In this document: piece by piece, positions 1-8,383 of the stretch
Layout: each line of letters starts with the position of its first letter
How positions within the stretch are numbered: the stretch's first letter is position 1
Source: Aureococcus anophagefferens
Taxonomy: Eukaryota > Sar > Pelagophyceae > Pelagomonadales > Pelagomonadaceae
Reading direction: 5' to 3'
NCBI RefSeq assembly: GCF_000186865.1
Contig: NW_008705565.1
Coordinates: forward strand, 1,573,686-1,637,685
Length of the DNA stretch: 64,000 bases
Made by a program: the position numbers and the translations under genes
Notes under the pieces: model-generated
Databases searched by the model: none
Told to the model about the DNA's origin: nothing
Seen by the model: only the letters and a program-made list of their open reading frames with translations

Positions 1-475
1 CTACGACGGCCCTCGCGAGCGCCGCGTGGGGCCCCTCGGGCACCTGCTTCACGAGCTCCTCGAGGAGGCGCACGTCGATGGCCGGGTCGCCGCTGCCCCG
101 GCGGCCGCAGCCCCGGCAGGCGACCTTGGTCGAGCCGACGGCGACGACGGCGCCCGTCGCGGGGACGTCCTCGACGTGGCCGCAGTAGGCGCAGAGCGAC
201 TTCGTCGGCCGCGGCGGCACGCAGGTCTTCTTGTGCGCGGGCCAGGCCCGGCGCTGGCACTCGGGCGTGCAATACGCGACCTGGCGGCACCGCGCGCAGC
301 GCTTCGGGTAGTGGCAGGGCAGCTGGCAGCCCGCGCAGAAGAAGACGTCGGGACTCAGGCCCGCGCGCTCCCGCCAGCAGCGCCCGGGCCGCGAGTTGCC
401 GGAGCCGCTCCGCGGCCGCGGCGGCGCGTGCGACGCGGACTCGTGCTCCGGCCAGTCGCTCCGCGAGTGAGCCAT
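1..475 (-). CDS. MYND zinc-finger protein, C-terminus cut by window edge
   Basis: The reading frame opens with ATG at 475 and is still open at base 1, so 158 residues are visible and the C-terminus is missing. Residues about 47-85 form a complete MYND finger. The order is C-x2-C, then C-x2-C, then the signature Y-C-x3-C-Q-x3-W-x2-H-x3-C, with all eight zinc ligands present. A second pair of C-x2-C motifs follows (C-A-Y-C and C-R-G-C), which may be an extra zinc ribbon. MYND fingers generally bind proline-rich peptides in chromatin or signalling partners; no catalytic domain (for example SET) is visible in the part seen. It is transcribed away from the OTU gene at 595 across about 120 bp. The family is clear; the function is not. 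Confidence 0.82.
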   Translation of the reverse strand, partial: MAHSRSDWPEHESASHAPPRPRSGSGNSRPGRCWRERAGLSPDVFFCAGCQLPCHYPKRCARCRQVAYCTPECQRRAWPAHKKTCVPPRPTKSLCAYCGHVEDVPATGAVVAVGSTKVACRGCGRRGSGDPAIDVRLLEELVKQVPEGPHAALARAVV

Positions 476-594
476 CGCAACCGGGCTGCATCGATGCGGC
501 CGCATCTACTTGGCTATCTTGCAAGCTTGGCTCGAACGACCGCATCACTGCTCTCGAGCGCGCCGCCCTCCGTGCTGCCGTCCGAGCCCGGAGC

Positions 595-2530
595 ATGGGC
601 GCGGAACCGGAGGGTTGCTACGACGCCCCCCCGACGGCGTCGATGAAGCGCAACTTCTCGGGCCAGGTCTGCCGCCCGGAAGGTGCGCCCCCCGCCCCGC
701 GCTCCCTCCCCCCGCCGCTCCGTCGGAAAGCCGCGACCCCGCGCGCCCCAGGCGTTTCCCGCGGCCCGCCCTGCGGCTACCACGCGGGCCAGCGCGTGGA
801 CGTGCTCGACACGGTGAAGAAGTGGGCCGAGGCCGAGGTCGTCCGCGTCGACGACGCCGCGCGGCGCCTGCTCGTGACGTACACGTACTGGAGCGACAAG
901 TGGGACGAGTGGCTGCCCGCCGAGAGCCCGCGCATCGCGCCCTTCGGGTCCCGCACCTACCAGCGGGGCGGCGCGCCCACGCCGGGCCAGCGCGTCGAGG
1001 CGCTCGACGAGACGGGCGCGTGGCTCGAGGCCGAGGTTCTGGACGCGCGGCCGGGCGCGGCGTTCGTGCACTACAAGGGCTTCCACCGCAAGTTCGACGA
1101 CTGGGTCGACGTCGGCACGCGGCTCCGGGAGTTCGGGCGGACCCGCGCGCCCCAGCTCCGGAAGCGGCCGCCGCCGCCGCGGCGGACGTACGCCGTGGCC
1201 GACGGCCCGGAGACGGACGACGGCGCGCCGCGGCCCGCGGAAGCCGGGGCGCCGGCGCCGCGGGCGCCGCGGCCCCCGCGCGCCGTGCCGGCGACGGGCG
1301 ACGTCTTCGACCGCTACCAGCGCTGCCTCCGGCGCCGGGGCCTGAGCCTCGTCCGCGTCGACGGCGACGGCAACTGCCTCTTCCGGTCCGTCGCGCACCA
1401 GGTCTACGGCGACGACGTGCACCACGACGTCGTGCGCCGCAAGTGCATGGACTACATGGACGCGGAGCAGGCCTTCTTCGAGCCCTACGTCGAGGGCGAC
1501 GCGTCCGCGTTCCGCCCCGTGTGGAAATCAACCACCGGTTTGGGGGGTCCCCACCAAACTTCAGAACTCTCTAGCTCGGTCAAATCGAAGTCGATTCGGC
1601 TGATTTTTGGACGAATCGATTGCTCTCGTCGAGTTCTCGAAGCACGGCAGAAAGCCTTGCGTCGAAACGGTCGCATACGCGCACATTGAAGTCGGGTTGA
1701 AGATTTGAGTTCCACGCAGGTTCCGCCGCTACGTCGCCGCGAAGCGCCGCGACGGCGCGTGGGGCGACGAGCCCGAGGTCCAGGCGCTCTGCGAGCTCTA
1801 CGACCGGCCCGCGGAGATCTGGTCCTACGACGCCGCGGCCAACGCCAAGGCCGGCGGCGCCAAGGTGCTCCGGACCTTCCACGGCGGCGAGCAGGCGTCC
1901 GCGGGCGGCGCGATGGCCGTCGGCGACGTCCGCCGCGCGCCCATGCGCCTCTCGTACTACGGCGGCGGCCACTACGACTCCGTCGTGCGCGACGCGGAGC
2001 CGCCCCTGCTCTACTGCGAGCCGCCGGGCCAGCTCGAGGACGCGGCGATCCGCCGCGCCCTCGCGCGGAGGCGCGCGGCGGACCCCGCGGCCGCGCGCGG
2101 CGCCGAGGCCGCGTCGGACGTCGAGGCGACGGACGCGGCGCGCGTCGCGGCGGCGCTGGAGCTGAGCCGCGGCGAGTTCGAGGCCCACGACGACGACCTC
2201 GAGGCGACGCTCCGCGCGTCGCTCGACGCGGCCCAGGACCCGGAGGCGGAGCGCGGCGTGCTCCAGGCCCAGCTCGACGACGCCGCCGTCGCGCGGGCCG
2301 AGGAGGAGGAGCTCGCGCGGGCCCTCGCGCTGAGCCAGGAGCCCTGGGCCGCCGACGCGGAGCCCGGCGGCGGCGACGCGGACCTCGCGCGCGCGCTCGC
2401 GGACAGCGCGGGCGCCGCGGCGCCGTCGGGCGACGCGGACCTCGCCGCGGCCATCGACCTCTCCGCGCGCGACTCGGGCGAGGACGCGATCCTCGCCGCC
2501 GCCATCGCCGCCTCCCTGGAACAGAGGTGA
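595..2530 (+). CDS. OTU-family deubiquitinase with two Tudor-like domains and UIM-like motifs
   Basis: The gene is join(595..1508,1720..2530), 574 residues, spliced across the introner-like element at 1509-1719. Two Tudor/chromo-barrel-like modules lie at about residues 62-122 and 127-180, each with a W-x3-E-V core and a D-W/D-E-W end. The OTU cysteine-protease domain starts near 240. Its catalytic loop D-G-D-G-N-C places the nucleophile at Cys261, and the histidine is in L-S-Y-Y-G-G-G-H-Y. Removing the intron restores the OTU strand F-R-R-Y-V. The tail has about six short helices of the A-L-x-L-S / A-I-x-x-S type, like ubiquitin-interacting motifs. The best relatives are OTUD5-like enzymes, which remove ubiquitin chains. 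Tudor-like modules at the N-terminus suggest recruitment to a methylated or chromatin partner; that is inference. The first ATG of the frame was chosen as start. Confidence 0.85.
1509..1727 (+). mobile_element. Introner-like DNA element forming the intron of the OTU gene
   Basis: An 8-bp direct repeat GTTCCGCC sits at 1509-1516 and 1720-1727. It encloses a 203-bp element (1517-1719). The element ends are imperfect inverted repeats: CCGTGTGGAAATCAA on the left against CTGCGTGGAACTCAA read from the right end, 12 of 15 matching. The GT that opens the left target repeat acts as donor, and the CAG that closes the element acts as acceptor, so splicing removes 1509-1719 and rebuilds the OTU domain without loss or gain. 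A palindrome around GGGGTCCCC lies at 1540-1557. The interior is visibly poorer in GC than the flanking exons. There is no coding capacity, so it would be non-autonomous. This matches introners (intron-making DNA transposons) described in Aureococcus and Micromonas. Confidence 0.8.
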
Positions 2531-2721
2531 TCCCCCCTGCACACGAAAAACCCGTTTCCCCGTTTAATCACCCTCGCTAGCGCCCACGTGGGCTCCTGCG
2601 ACTCCGACCGCGAGGACACCAGGCCTGCGGAATGCCCGGCGCTAGAGCCCGGCGCCGGCCAACCGTCCGGGTCCGTAACCTGCACGCCACTTGAGCACTG
2701 CCAATTACGATCGGGAGCACA

Positions 2722-4002
2722 CTATTCGCCTAAAGGGCGGAGATACGAGTCGTCCATCGAAGAAAAGTGGAAGTGGCCATTTTCTCCAGGGCTGAGCTTG
2801 GCGACGGAGAGAGCTAAGTTCACGCTGGCACAAATCGGCGAAGAGGCGCGGACGGCCACTTGCATGAGCACGGTCTTCTTGCGCATCTTCTCGTAGAGAT
2901 CAAACATCTGGCCCCTCTCGGCCTTGGCGTCGACGAGGATCAGGAGCAGGCCCGCGTGGAACGGCCCGGCATCAGACTTGGCCGCGCACTCGAAGTAGCC
3001 GACGATCTGCCCAAAGACGCGGTCTTCCTCGCCTTTGTTCATTTTCAGGGTTTTGCTTCTTTTGTCGAAGTTGGCGATCTTGACCTCCGTGAAGAGTCTC
3101 CCCGTTGCGGGTTTCCCGGCCGCAGCAGCTGGGTAAGGCCACCCCCAGGGGCAGTTGAAACCATTCGCAAGGTGAAAAACAAAGTCGGGACGGCCTTCAT
3201 CATCAGTAACCTGGTCGTATTGGTAGTCCGTTGCCTCGAGTTTCCCAATGGCTCCAAGCTGCTGGCACACCATCTGACAAGCCTGGGCCTCCTGTTTGGG
3301 CTCGGGTTTGCCGTGTTTCATCTTAAACTTGACTTCGAGCTTGTGCAGGACGTCTTCCCCCAAAGCCTCTAGCCAACTACGGCCCTCGAACGCCCTCTGT
3401 AGAAGCCGCTCCGGGTCGATGCGCCGGCGCGACTCGAGGATGTCGATGCGCTGCGCCTCGACGACAGATTTTTGCATGTAGTTGGCGTTGACTTTTTCGA
3501 CGAACTCGTTCTTGATCTCCGATTTCAAAGTTTGGAGATACTCTCCCACCTTGGTGCCCTCGAGGTCGTTCACAAGCGCGTCCCCTGCAGCAATCGCCTG
3601 CGACGCGACCAGTGGCATCGCATCTCCGCCGTGCAGAAGAAGTTGGACTGCGTGCGCGTCGGACTGTGTCTCGAGATGCGCCGCGCCGTCGTCAGTCCGC
3701 GCGCGGGCTGGGCCCTCGCCCGCGGGCTGCTGTGGCGCGTCGCTAGCGGGAGCTGGAGCCTCGACCACGGACGAATTCGGTTTCGGCTTCTTCGCAGGGC
3801 GCGGCTCCGGGACGTTGTCCGCCGGCGGCGCGGGCCTCGAGGCGCAGCCGCTTTTGGCGGCGCCGGCGCCGGCGCCGCTCACGGACCACGCCGAGGGCCC
3901 GCTCGGCGCCGCGCTCGCGGACGACGCGCGCGCGTGCGCGAGCGTGTCCGCCGCCGCGGCGAGGTACGGCGCGCCGGGCGCCTCGTCTTGGCCGCACATC
4001 AT
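2722..4002 (-). CDS. Probable PD-(D/E)XK nuclease-like protein
   Basis: I do not recognise the family from full-length similarity. The frame from ATG at 4002 gives 426 residues. The first 130 are low-complexity (Ala/Pro/Ser) with a basic P-A-K-K-P-K-P stretch that could be a nuclear signal. Helices follow at 145-225. The C-terminal half shows the order typical of PD-(D/E)XK enzymes: P-D (Asp273), about 30 residues, E-V-K (Glu306, Lys308), then Q-I-V-G-Y (Gln332, Tyr336), then a hydrophobic strand L-L-L-I-L-V-D. That fold assignment is inference. Codons are visibly less GC-rich than in neighbours. A possible upstream exon (4003-4421) is listed separately. A mobile-element or effector-like origin is possible. 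Confidence 0.5.
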   Translation of the reverse strand: MMCGQDEAPGAPYLAAAADTLAHARASSASAAPSGPSAWSVSGAGAGAAKSGCASRPAPPADNVPEPRPAKKPKPNSSVVEAPAPASDAPQQPAGEGPARARTDDGAAHLETQSDAHAVQLLLHGGDAMPLVASQAIAAGDALVNDLEGTKVGEYLQTLKSEIKNEFVEKVNANYMQKSVVEAQRIDILESRRRIDPERLLQRAFEGRSWLEALGEDVLHKLEVKFKMKHGKPEPKQEAQACQMVCQQLGAIGKLEATDYQYDQVTDDEGRPDFVFHLANGFNCPWGWPYPAAAAGKPATGRLFTEVKIANFDKRSKTLKMNKGEEDRVFGQIVGYFECAAKSDAGPFHAGLLLILVDAKAERGQMFDLYEKMRKKTVLMQVAVRASSPICASVNLALSVAKLSPGENGHFHFSSMDDSYLRPLGE

Positions 4003-4421
4003 CTGCCGCGTGTCCCCGTTACGAGATACCACTTGTACCCCTTGTGCGTAATTCTTTCTAGCGGCGGCACATCTGATTTAGGGAGTCTGTAGTAGTCGCG
4101 ACACGAGTGCTTTTTTTTATACACCACCTTGTCTATCTTACGGTTTACGTGGTGGAAGCCAACGGGATCATAGCCGTCTGCATAGTCCGGTGGGTTACGC
4201 CGCGCATCCGCCACTTGTTTGGCTCCCTCCTCCCAGGGGATGGACTGTAACTCCGCCACTTTTGGGGCTGCCGCTTCGCGGAGTGCGTCGGCCAACACGC
4301 TGCTGCCATAAGCTGCACGCTCAAGCCGGCATTGACTGCTGCTTGACTGCTGCTTGAGCTCTACGCCTACGGGCCGACTCACGGCCCGGTTCCTTGGCGC
4401 TGCAGCCTCAAGGAGCGCCAC
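4003..4421 (-). other. Coding-like stretch, possible upstream exon of the 2722-4002 gene
   Basis: An open frame of about 140 codons runs here without an ATG at its start. Its composition is protein-like (many Asp, Tyr, Lys and few Arg/Pro runs) and its codons are as GC-poor as those of the downstream gene, unlike chance frames in this DNA. It could join the 426-residue frame by splicing. A 68-nt GT-AG segment with the donor at GTGCCG and the acceptor just before the ATG at 4002 keeps frame. No initiation codon is obvious, because the upstream side abuts the 3' end of the lectin gene (stop at 4458). It may also be the remains of an older gene. Confidence 0.35.
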
Positions 4422-4457
4422 TGCGCGCGCCCCCGCGCGACTCGAACGCGGCCATCG

Positions 4458-7400
4458 TTAATCGTAGTTGCCGCTCACGCCGAGGCTCGCGTCGCGGATG
4501 GAGTCGTCGCCGACGACCATGACGCGCTTCCCGTTGTAGAAGTACATGTTGTCCTCCCAGTCGTACTGGAGCACGGGCTGGGCCTCCCGCGGGTTCGGCC
4601 GCCGGCCGAACATGCCCGCGTAGGTCGACCGGGGCTCGCGCATCTCCACGGTGCCCCGGTTCTCCATGTAGCCCTCGGTCTCCGCGACGACGGCGCCGTC
4701 CTCGAGGAACATGGCCGCGTGGTTGACGACGCGCGCGAAGCGCTCGATGAAGCCGCTCCGCACGGACGACGACGCCATCAAGTTCACGTCGCCGTTGCCC
4801 GAGATGGCGCCGTCGGTCCAGTTCAGGTGGCCGTGGACGACCATCGCGCCCCGGTCCAAATTCCGCGTGCCGCTGTGCAGGTTGTTCCGGTGCGTCGCCG
4901 CGTACGAGTCGCGCTCCGGGAAGCGCAGCGCGCCGCCGGAGATGATGAGATCTGAGGACAGCGTCACGTTCGCGGCGTCGGCGAGCACCTTGAAGGTGCC
5001 GTTGGAGATGGCCACGGAGCTCAGGTCCGCGCGGCGCCCGCGGATCGCCGCCTCGCCTCCGGAGACCGAAACGCTCGGCGCGACGGTCCCCGGCAGCAGC
5101 ACGCGACCCCCCGACACGCCGACGGACCCGGACCCGCTCAGCGCTCCTCTTTCGAGATCCAGCACGCCGCCGCGCTGCGTCAGGGTGCCGGCGACCACGA
5201 AATCGCCGTCGCCGCCGCCGCCGTCGCCGAGCGTCGCCGCGCCGGACGACGCGACCTTGAACTCGCCGCGGTTGAAGAGCGTCGCCTCGAAGATCGCCGC
5301 GGACGCGGCGACGTCGACCTCGCCCGCGGCGTCGACGCGCAGCGTCGGCGACGCCTGGCAGAGGTCGCCGCAGGTCGGGTTCGAGTACCAGCCGTTCCGC
5401 GCGTCGTCCTCGCGGCCCGGCGTCGCGTCGCGCGCCGTCGCGAAGATCCGCGGGCTCCGGTCGCTGGCGTCGTCGTCGACGGCCAGGCCCTGGGCGACCG
5501 TGAGCGTGGCGCCCTCGCCCATGAGCAGATCGCCCTGGGACCAGGACCCGTCGTCGATCTCGACGACGACGGCGTCCCGGAGGTGCGCGGGCTGGAACCG
5601 GTCCGGCGCGCCGTCGCCCCGGCTCCCGCGCGGGCACTCGTCGCCGTCGCCGCTCCGGCTGACGCAGGTCGTGATCGTCGTCGTCGACTGGAGCGCGACC
5701 TTCCCGTTGCCCCGGAAGCCGCCGTTGCCCGTCCACGTCACCACGCCCTGAAAGCTCAGGCTCGCGGAGGACCCGCCGCCGGCCGCGGCCTGGTCCGCGA
5801 GCCGCGGGTTCGCGATGCGGACGTCGCCGCCGTTGATCTCCGACTTGAGCGCCACCGTCGCGGCGAAGTCGCGGTCGCGGTTCTCGGACCAGCGCGCGAG
5901 CCCCAAAGCCCCGCGGAAGAACTTGTCCGGCGCGCCGAAGAGCAGCGCCGCGGCGTCGTCGCCCGCGTAGCCCGGCCCCGCGAAGGTTAGGGACCCGGCC
6001 TCCATGTAGAGCTTCTGGTACGCCGTCGCCGCGGACGCCGTGACGCCGCGCGCGCGCGCGCCCGTCACGCGGAGCGGCGGCACGAGCGTCGCCGGTAAGG
6101 CGTGGAACCCCTCCGCGAGCTCCACGGACGCCGTCCCAAAGTCGCTGAACGTCGTCTCGCCGCCGACGACGACGCGGTCGACGGTGACGGCGACGTCCGT
6201 CAGGCACAGGCGCCCCGTCTCCGCCTTGGCGTATTCGGCGATCCCGTGCTTGCACCAGCCCGTCGGCTTCGCGTACTGGCGGCTCACGGCGTCGAAGCAG
6301 CCGCAGCCGTTCGCCGACCCGGCGCAGGATAGGGAGAGCGTGCCCACGGTGGCCGTGCCCGCGCGGTCGTAGGCGACCTCGTAGCGGAACCCGAAGTTCC
6401 AGCGCCGGCCGCCGTCGCCGTGCCGCGTCACCGTCGCGCCGCCGACGGCCGCGACGTCCGGCAGGCCGTTGACCGCGTCCTGGAACTCGCGCGCCGACGC
6501 GTGCCAGGGGATGCAGACGGACTCGTCGGCGCCCGCGGCGAGGCGGTAGGAGCCGCGGGCCGGCGCTAAAAGCTCGCCGTCGCCGTTCTTGTGGTCCGAA
6601 AAGCCGTCGATCTTGTACGCGGACACCGTCAGCGGCATCGCGTCGTCCAGCGCGCCAAAGGCCGACTCGAGGGCGCCCTGGCCGAAGGCGTACGTCCCGA
6701 AGACGGCCTCGCCCGGCTCGTCCGTGAGCTCCTTGGCGTAGAGCACGTCTTCCCGCGCGACGGGCGCGTCCGCGGACACGTCGACCAAATCGACGGGCGG
6801 CGTCCGGAAGGCCAGCGACCGGCCGTTGGCGACGAAGCGGCTGCTCGACGACGCGAGGACGATCGTGGCCCGGCTCAGGTCGCCGCCGCCGTTGGCGTTG
6901 CCGTAGCCGTTGCAGCGGAGCGTGCCCGATGCGTGGATCGCCCACTCGGAGACGCCGTTCGACGTGATGCGCATCGCGCCCTCGGAGAGCACGCGCGCGC
7001 CGTAGCCGCCGAGGAGCGCGTCCCCGGAGACGCCCCAGGAGCCGGCGGACGTGACCTCGATCCAGGCGCCCAAAGACCCGTAGAGCCGCGCGTCGGAGCC
7101 CATGGAGATGGACTGCGCGACGACGAGGCCCGCGTTGACGAGCTCCGGTGTCATCCCCGCGGTGAAGGACATCTTCTTCGGCGTGACGACGCCGCCGCCG
7201 GACACGGCGCCGCCCGTGAACGTGAACGTGTTCGCCACCGTCAAATCGTAGGACGTCGTCGCGCCGCGCCGCGTGCACACGAAGGGGAGCCTCTCCGAGC
7301 AGAGGTGCGTGCGCCACCGCGGCCGCGGCGGGCTGTAGGGGTCGTAGCCCCGATGCAACAACGCGCCGCAGTTCGCGCCGCCGCGGAACAGGGGCTCGCG

Positions 7401-8072
7401 CCGCGCCCAGGACCGGTAGAGGGGGTCGTAGAGCACCGCGGCCTCGTCGGCCCAGGCCCACGCGCCGTCGTCCGCGGCCGCGCCGCCCGCGTCGGGCCGG
7501 CTCACCTGCTCCCGCGGCGGCGCCGCGCCCGACGCGTTGGCGTAAGAGTCCGTGATGCCGATCCAGCAGGGCTCGGCGCCGGGCGCGAACTCCTCGCCGC
7601 GGGACTCCGCGTCGCTGTTCTCGAGGCGGAGGGACGTCGCGTTCGTCGCGGCCGCGCAGAGCAGCGACGCGAGCTGGTTCGTCTCGTCGTCGCCGATGAG
7701 GGCGAGGTGGCCCCGGTAGCCGCCGTTGCTCGTGCCGCCGGCGGCGTGGCAGACCTCCTCGGCCTCGAGCCACGTCTTCGGCGTCGCGTACGCGCGGACG
7801 CAGCCGTCGAAGGTCAGCGTCGTGCTCCAGCCGTCGGGGCACTCGCTCGACCCGACGACGAGCTCGCCGCCGCTCATCTTGAGGTTGTTGATCGTCGCGT
7901 CGCCGGCGAGGTAGACCGTGCCGTCGGCGAGGACCATCGTGTCCGACGAGCCGGGCACCTCGCCGCCGTCCCAGTTGTTCGCCACGTCGAAGTAGCCCAC
8001 GGCCCCGGCGGTCCACGTCATCGTCGCCGCGTCCGCCAGGGGGAGCGCCGCGACGAGCAGTCGCATCGTCAT
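4458..8072 (-). CDS. Secreted C-type lectin-domain protein with long beta-rich tail
   Basis: This 1204-residue protein starts M-T-M-R-L-L with a short hydrophobic signal peptide ending near A-D-A-A. Residues 18-75 resemble a beta-helix/adhesin cap (W-x-G-G, N-W-D-G-G). A C-type lectin-like domain spans about 78-268, opening with C-P-D-G-W and closing with L-P-F-V-C; it contains a long insertion. The rest is Gly/Ser/Val-rich repeated beta-strands of the adhesin type, broken by a Cys-containing segment around C-I-P-W-H-A-S-A, which resembles modules common in stramenopile extracellular proteins. There is no C-terminal membrane helix, so secretion or wall attachment is likely. It lies head-to-tail with the second lectin gene and has the same 26-bp element 75 bp upstream of its ATG. 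The ligand is unknown. Confidence 0.75.
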   Translation of the reverse strand: MTMRLLVAALPLADAATMTWTAGAVGYFDVANNWDGGEVPGSSDTMVLADGTVYLAGDATINNLKMSGGELVVGSSECPDGWSTTLTFDGCVRAYATPKTWLEAEEVCHAAGGTSNGGYRGHLALIGDDETNQLASLLCAAATNATSLRLENSDAESRGEEFAPGAEPCWIGITDSYANASGAAPPREQVSRPDAGGAAADDGAWAWADEAAVLYDPLYRSWARREPLFRGGANCGALLHRGYDPYSPPRPRWRTHLCSERLPFVCTRRGATTSYDLTVANTFTFTGGAVSGGGVVTPKKMSFTAGMTPELVNAGLVVAQSISMGSDARLYGSLGAWIEVTSAGSWGVSGDALLGGYGARVLSEGAMRITSNGVSEWAIHASGTLRCNGYGNANGGGDLSRATIVLASSSSRFVANGRSLAFRTPPVDLVDVSADAPVAREDVLYAKELTDEPGEAVFGTYAFGQGALESAFGALDDAMPLTVSAYKIDGFSDHKNGDGELLAPARGSYRLAAGADESVCIPWHASAREFQDAVNGLPDVAAVGGATVTRHGDGGRRWNFGFRYEVAYDRAGTATVGTLSLSCAGSANGCGCFDAVSRQYAKPTGWCKHGIAEYAKAETGRLCLTDVAVTVDRVVVGGETTFSDFGTASVELAEGFHALPATLVPPLRVTGARARGVTASAATAYQKLYMEAGSLTFAGPGYAGDDAAALLFGAPDKFFRGALGLARWSENRDRDFAATVALKSEINGGDVRIANPRLADQAAAGGGSSASLSFQGVVTWTGNGGFRGNGKVALQSTTTITTCVSRSGDGDECPRGSRGDGAPDRFQPAHLRDAVVVEIDDGSWSQGDLLMGEGATLTVAQGLAVDDDASDRSPRIFATARDATPGREDDARNGWYSNPTCGDLCQASPTLRVDAAGEVDVAASAAIFEATLFNRGEFKVASSGAATLGDGGGGDGDFVVAGTLTQRGGVLDLERGALSGSGSVGVSGGRVLLPGTVAPSVSVSGGEAAIRGRRADLSSVAISNGTFKVLADAANVTLSSDLIISGGALRFPERDSYAATHRNNLHSGTRNLDRGAMVVHGHLNWTDGAISGNGDVNLMASSSVRSGFIERFARVVNHAAMFLEDGAVVAETEGYMENRGTVEMREPRSTYAGMFGRRPNPREAQPVLQYDWEDNMYFYNGKRVMVVGDDSIRDASLGVSGNYD

Positions 8073-8383
8073 CGTTTGCTGCTTGAGCTGATGGCTAGCG
8101 CGGGGCTGCGCCCATAATCACACCGGCTCTACCGGATACTATTCGTGTTGGACTAGTTGTTGAAGGGGATGCATGCCCGGCCCGACTGCGTCCGTCCGGG
8201 GAGGCCCCCGAGGCAGGCCCGCGGAGGGAACCAGACCGAACAGGCGCGGGGCGGCAGCTCCTGCGTGAACTCCAAGGTTTTAGAAGGTCATCCGAGTCTA
8301 GCCAAATGGCGGTTCCTCCCCCTCCTCGTCTCAAGGTGCGCGGCGAGCGTAGCAAAGCAACGTGGGGCGGCGGGGCCGATATG
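8073..8383. other. Intergenic region between the two lectin genes
   Basis: About 310 bp without a gene. It holds the promoter of the minus-strand lectin gene at 4458-8072, including the shared element at 8147-8172, and the 3' flank of the upstream lectin gene. A second short match to the other lectin promoter, GGGCGGCAGCTCCTG, lies near 8246 (compare 11966). I see no RNA gene. Confidence 0.5.
8147..8172 (-). promoter_or_regulatory. Shared lectin-gene upstream element, copy 1
   Basis: A 26-bp block, on the plus strand beginning GTTGGACTAGTTGTTGAAGG, matches 24 of 26 bases with 11763-11788. It lies 75 bp before the ATG of the 4458-8072 lectin gene; the other copy lies 79 bp before the ATG of the second lectin gene. 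Equal spacing suggests a promoter or 5' UTR element, or the residue of a tandem gene duplication. Confidence 0.5.

Noticed and set aside
3999..4020. A 20-nt GT-AG segment that would join two frames as an ultra-short intron
   Set aside because: It is much shorter than the 43-44-nt introns seen elsewhere; a 68-nt segment or an independent start at 4002 explains the frames equally well.
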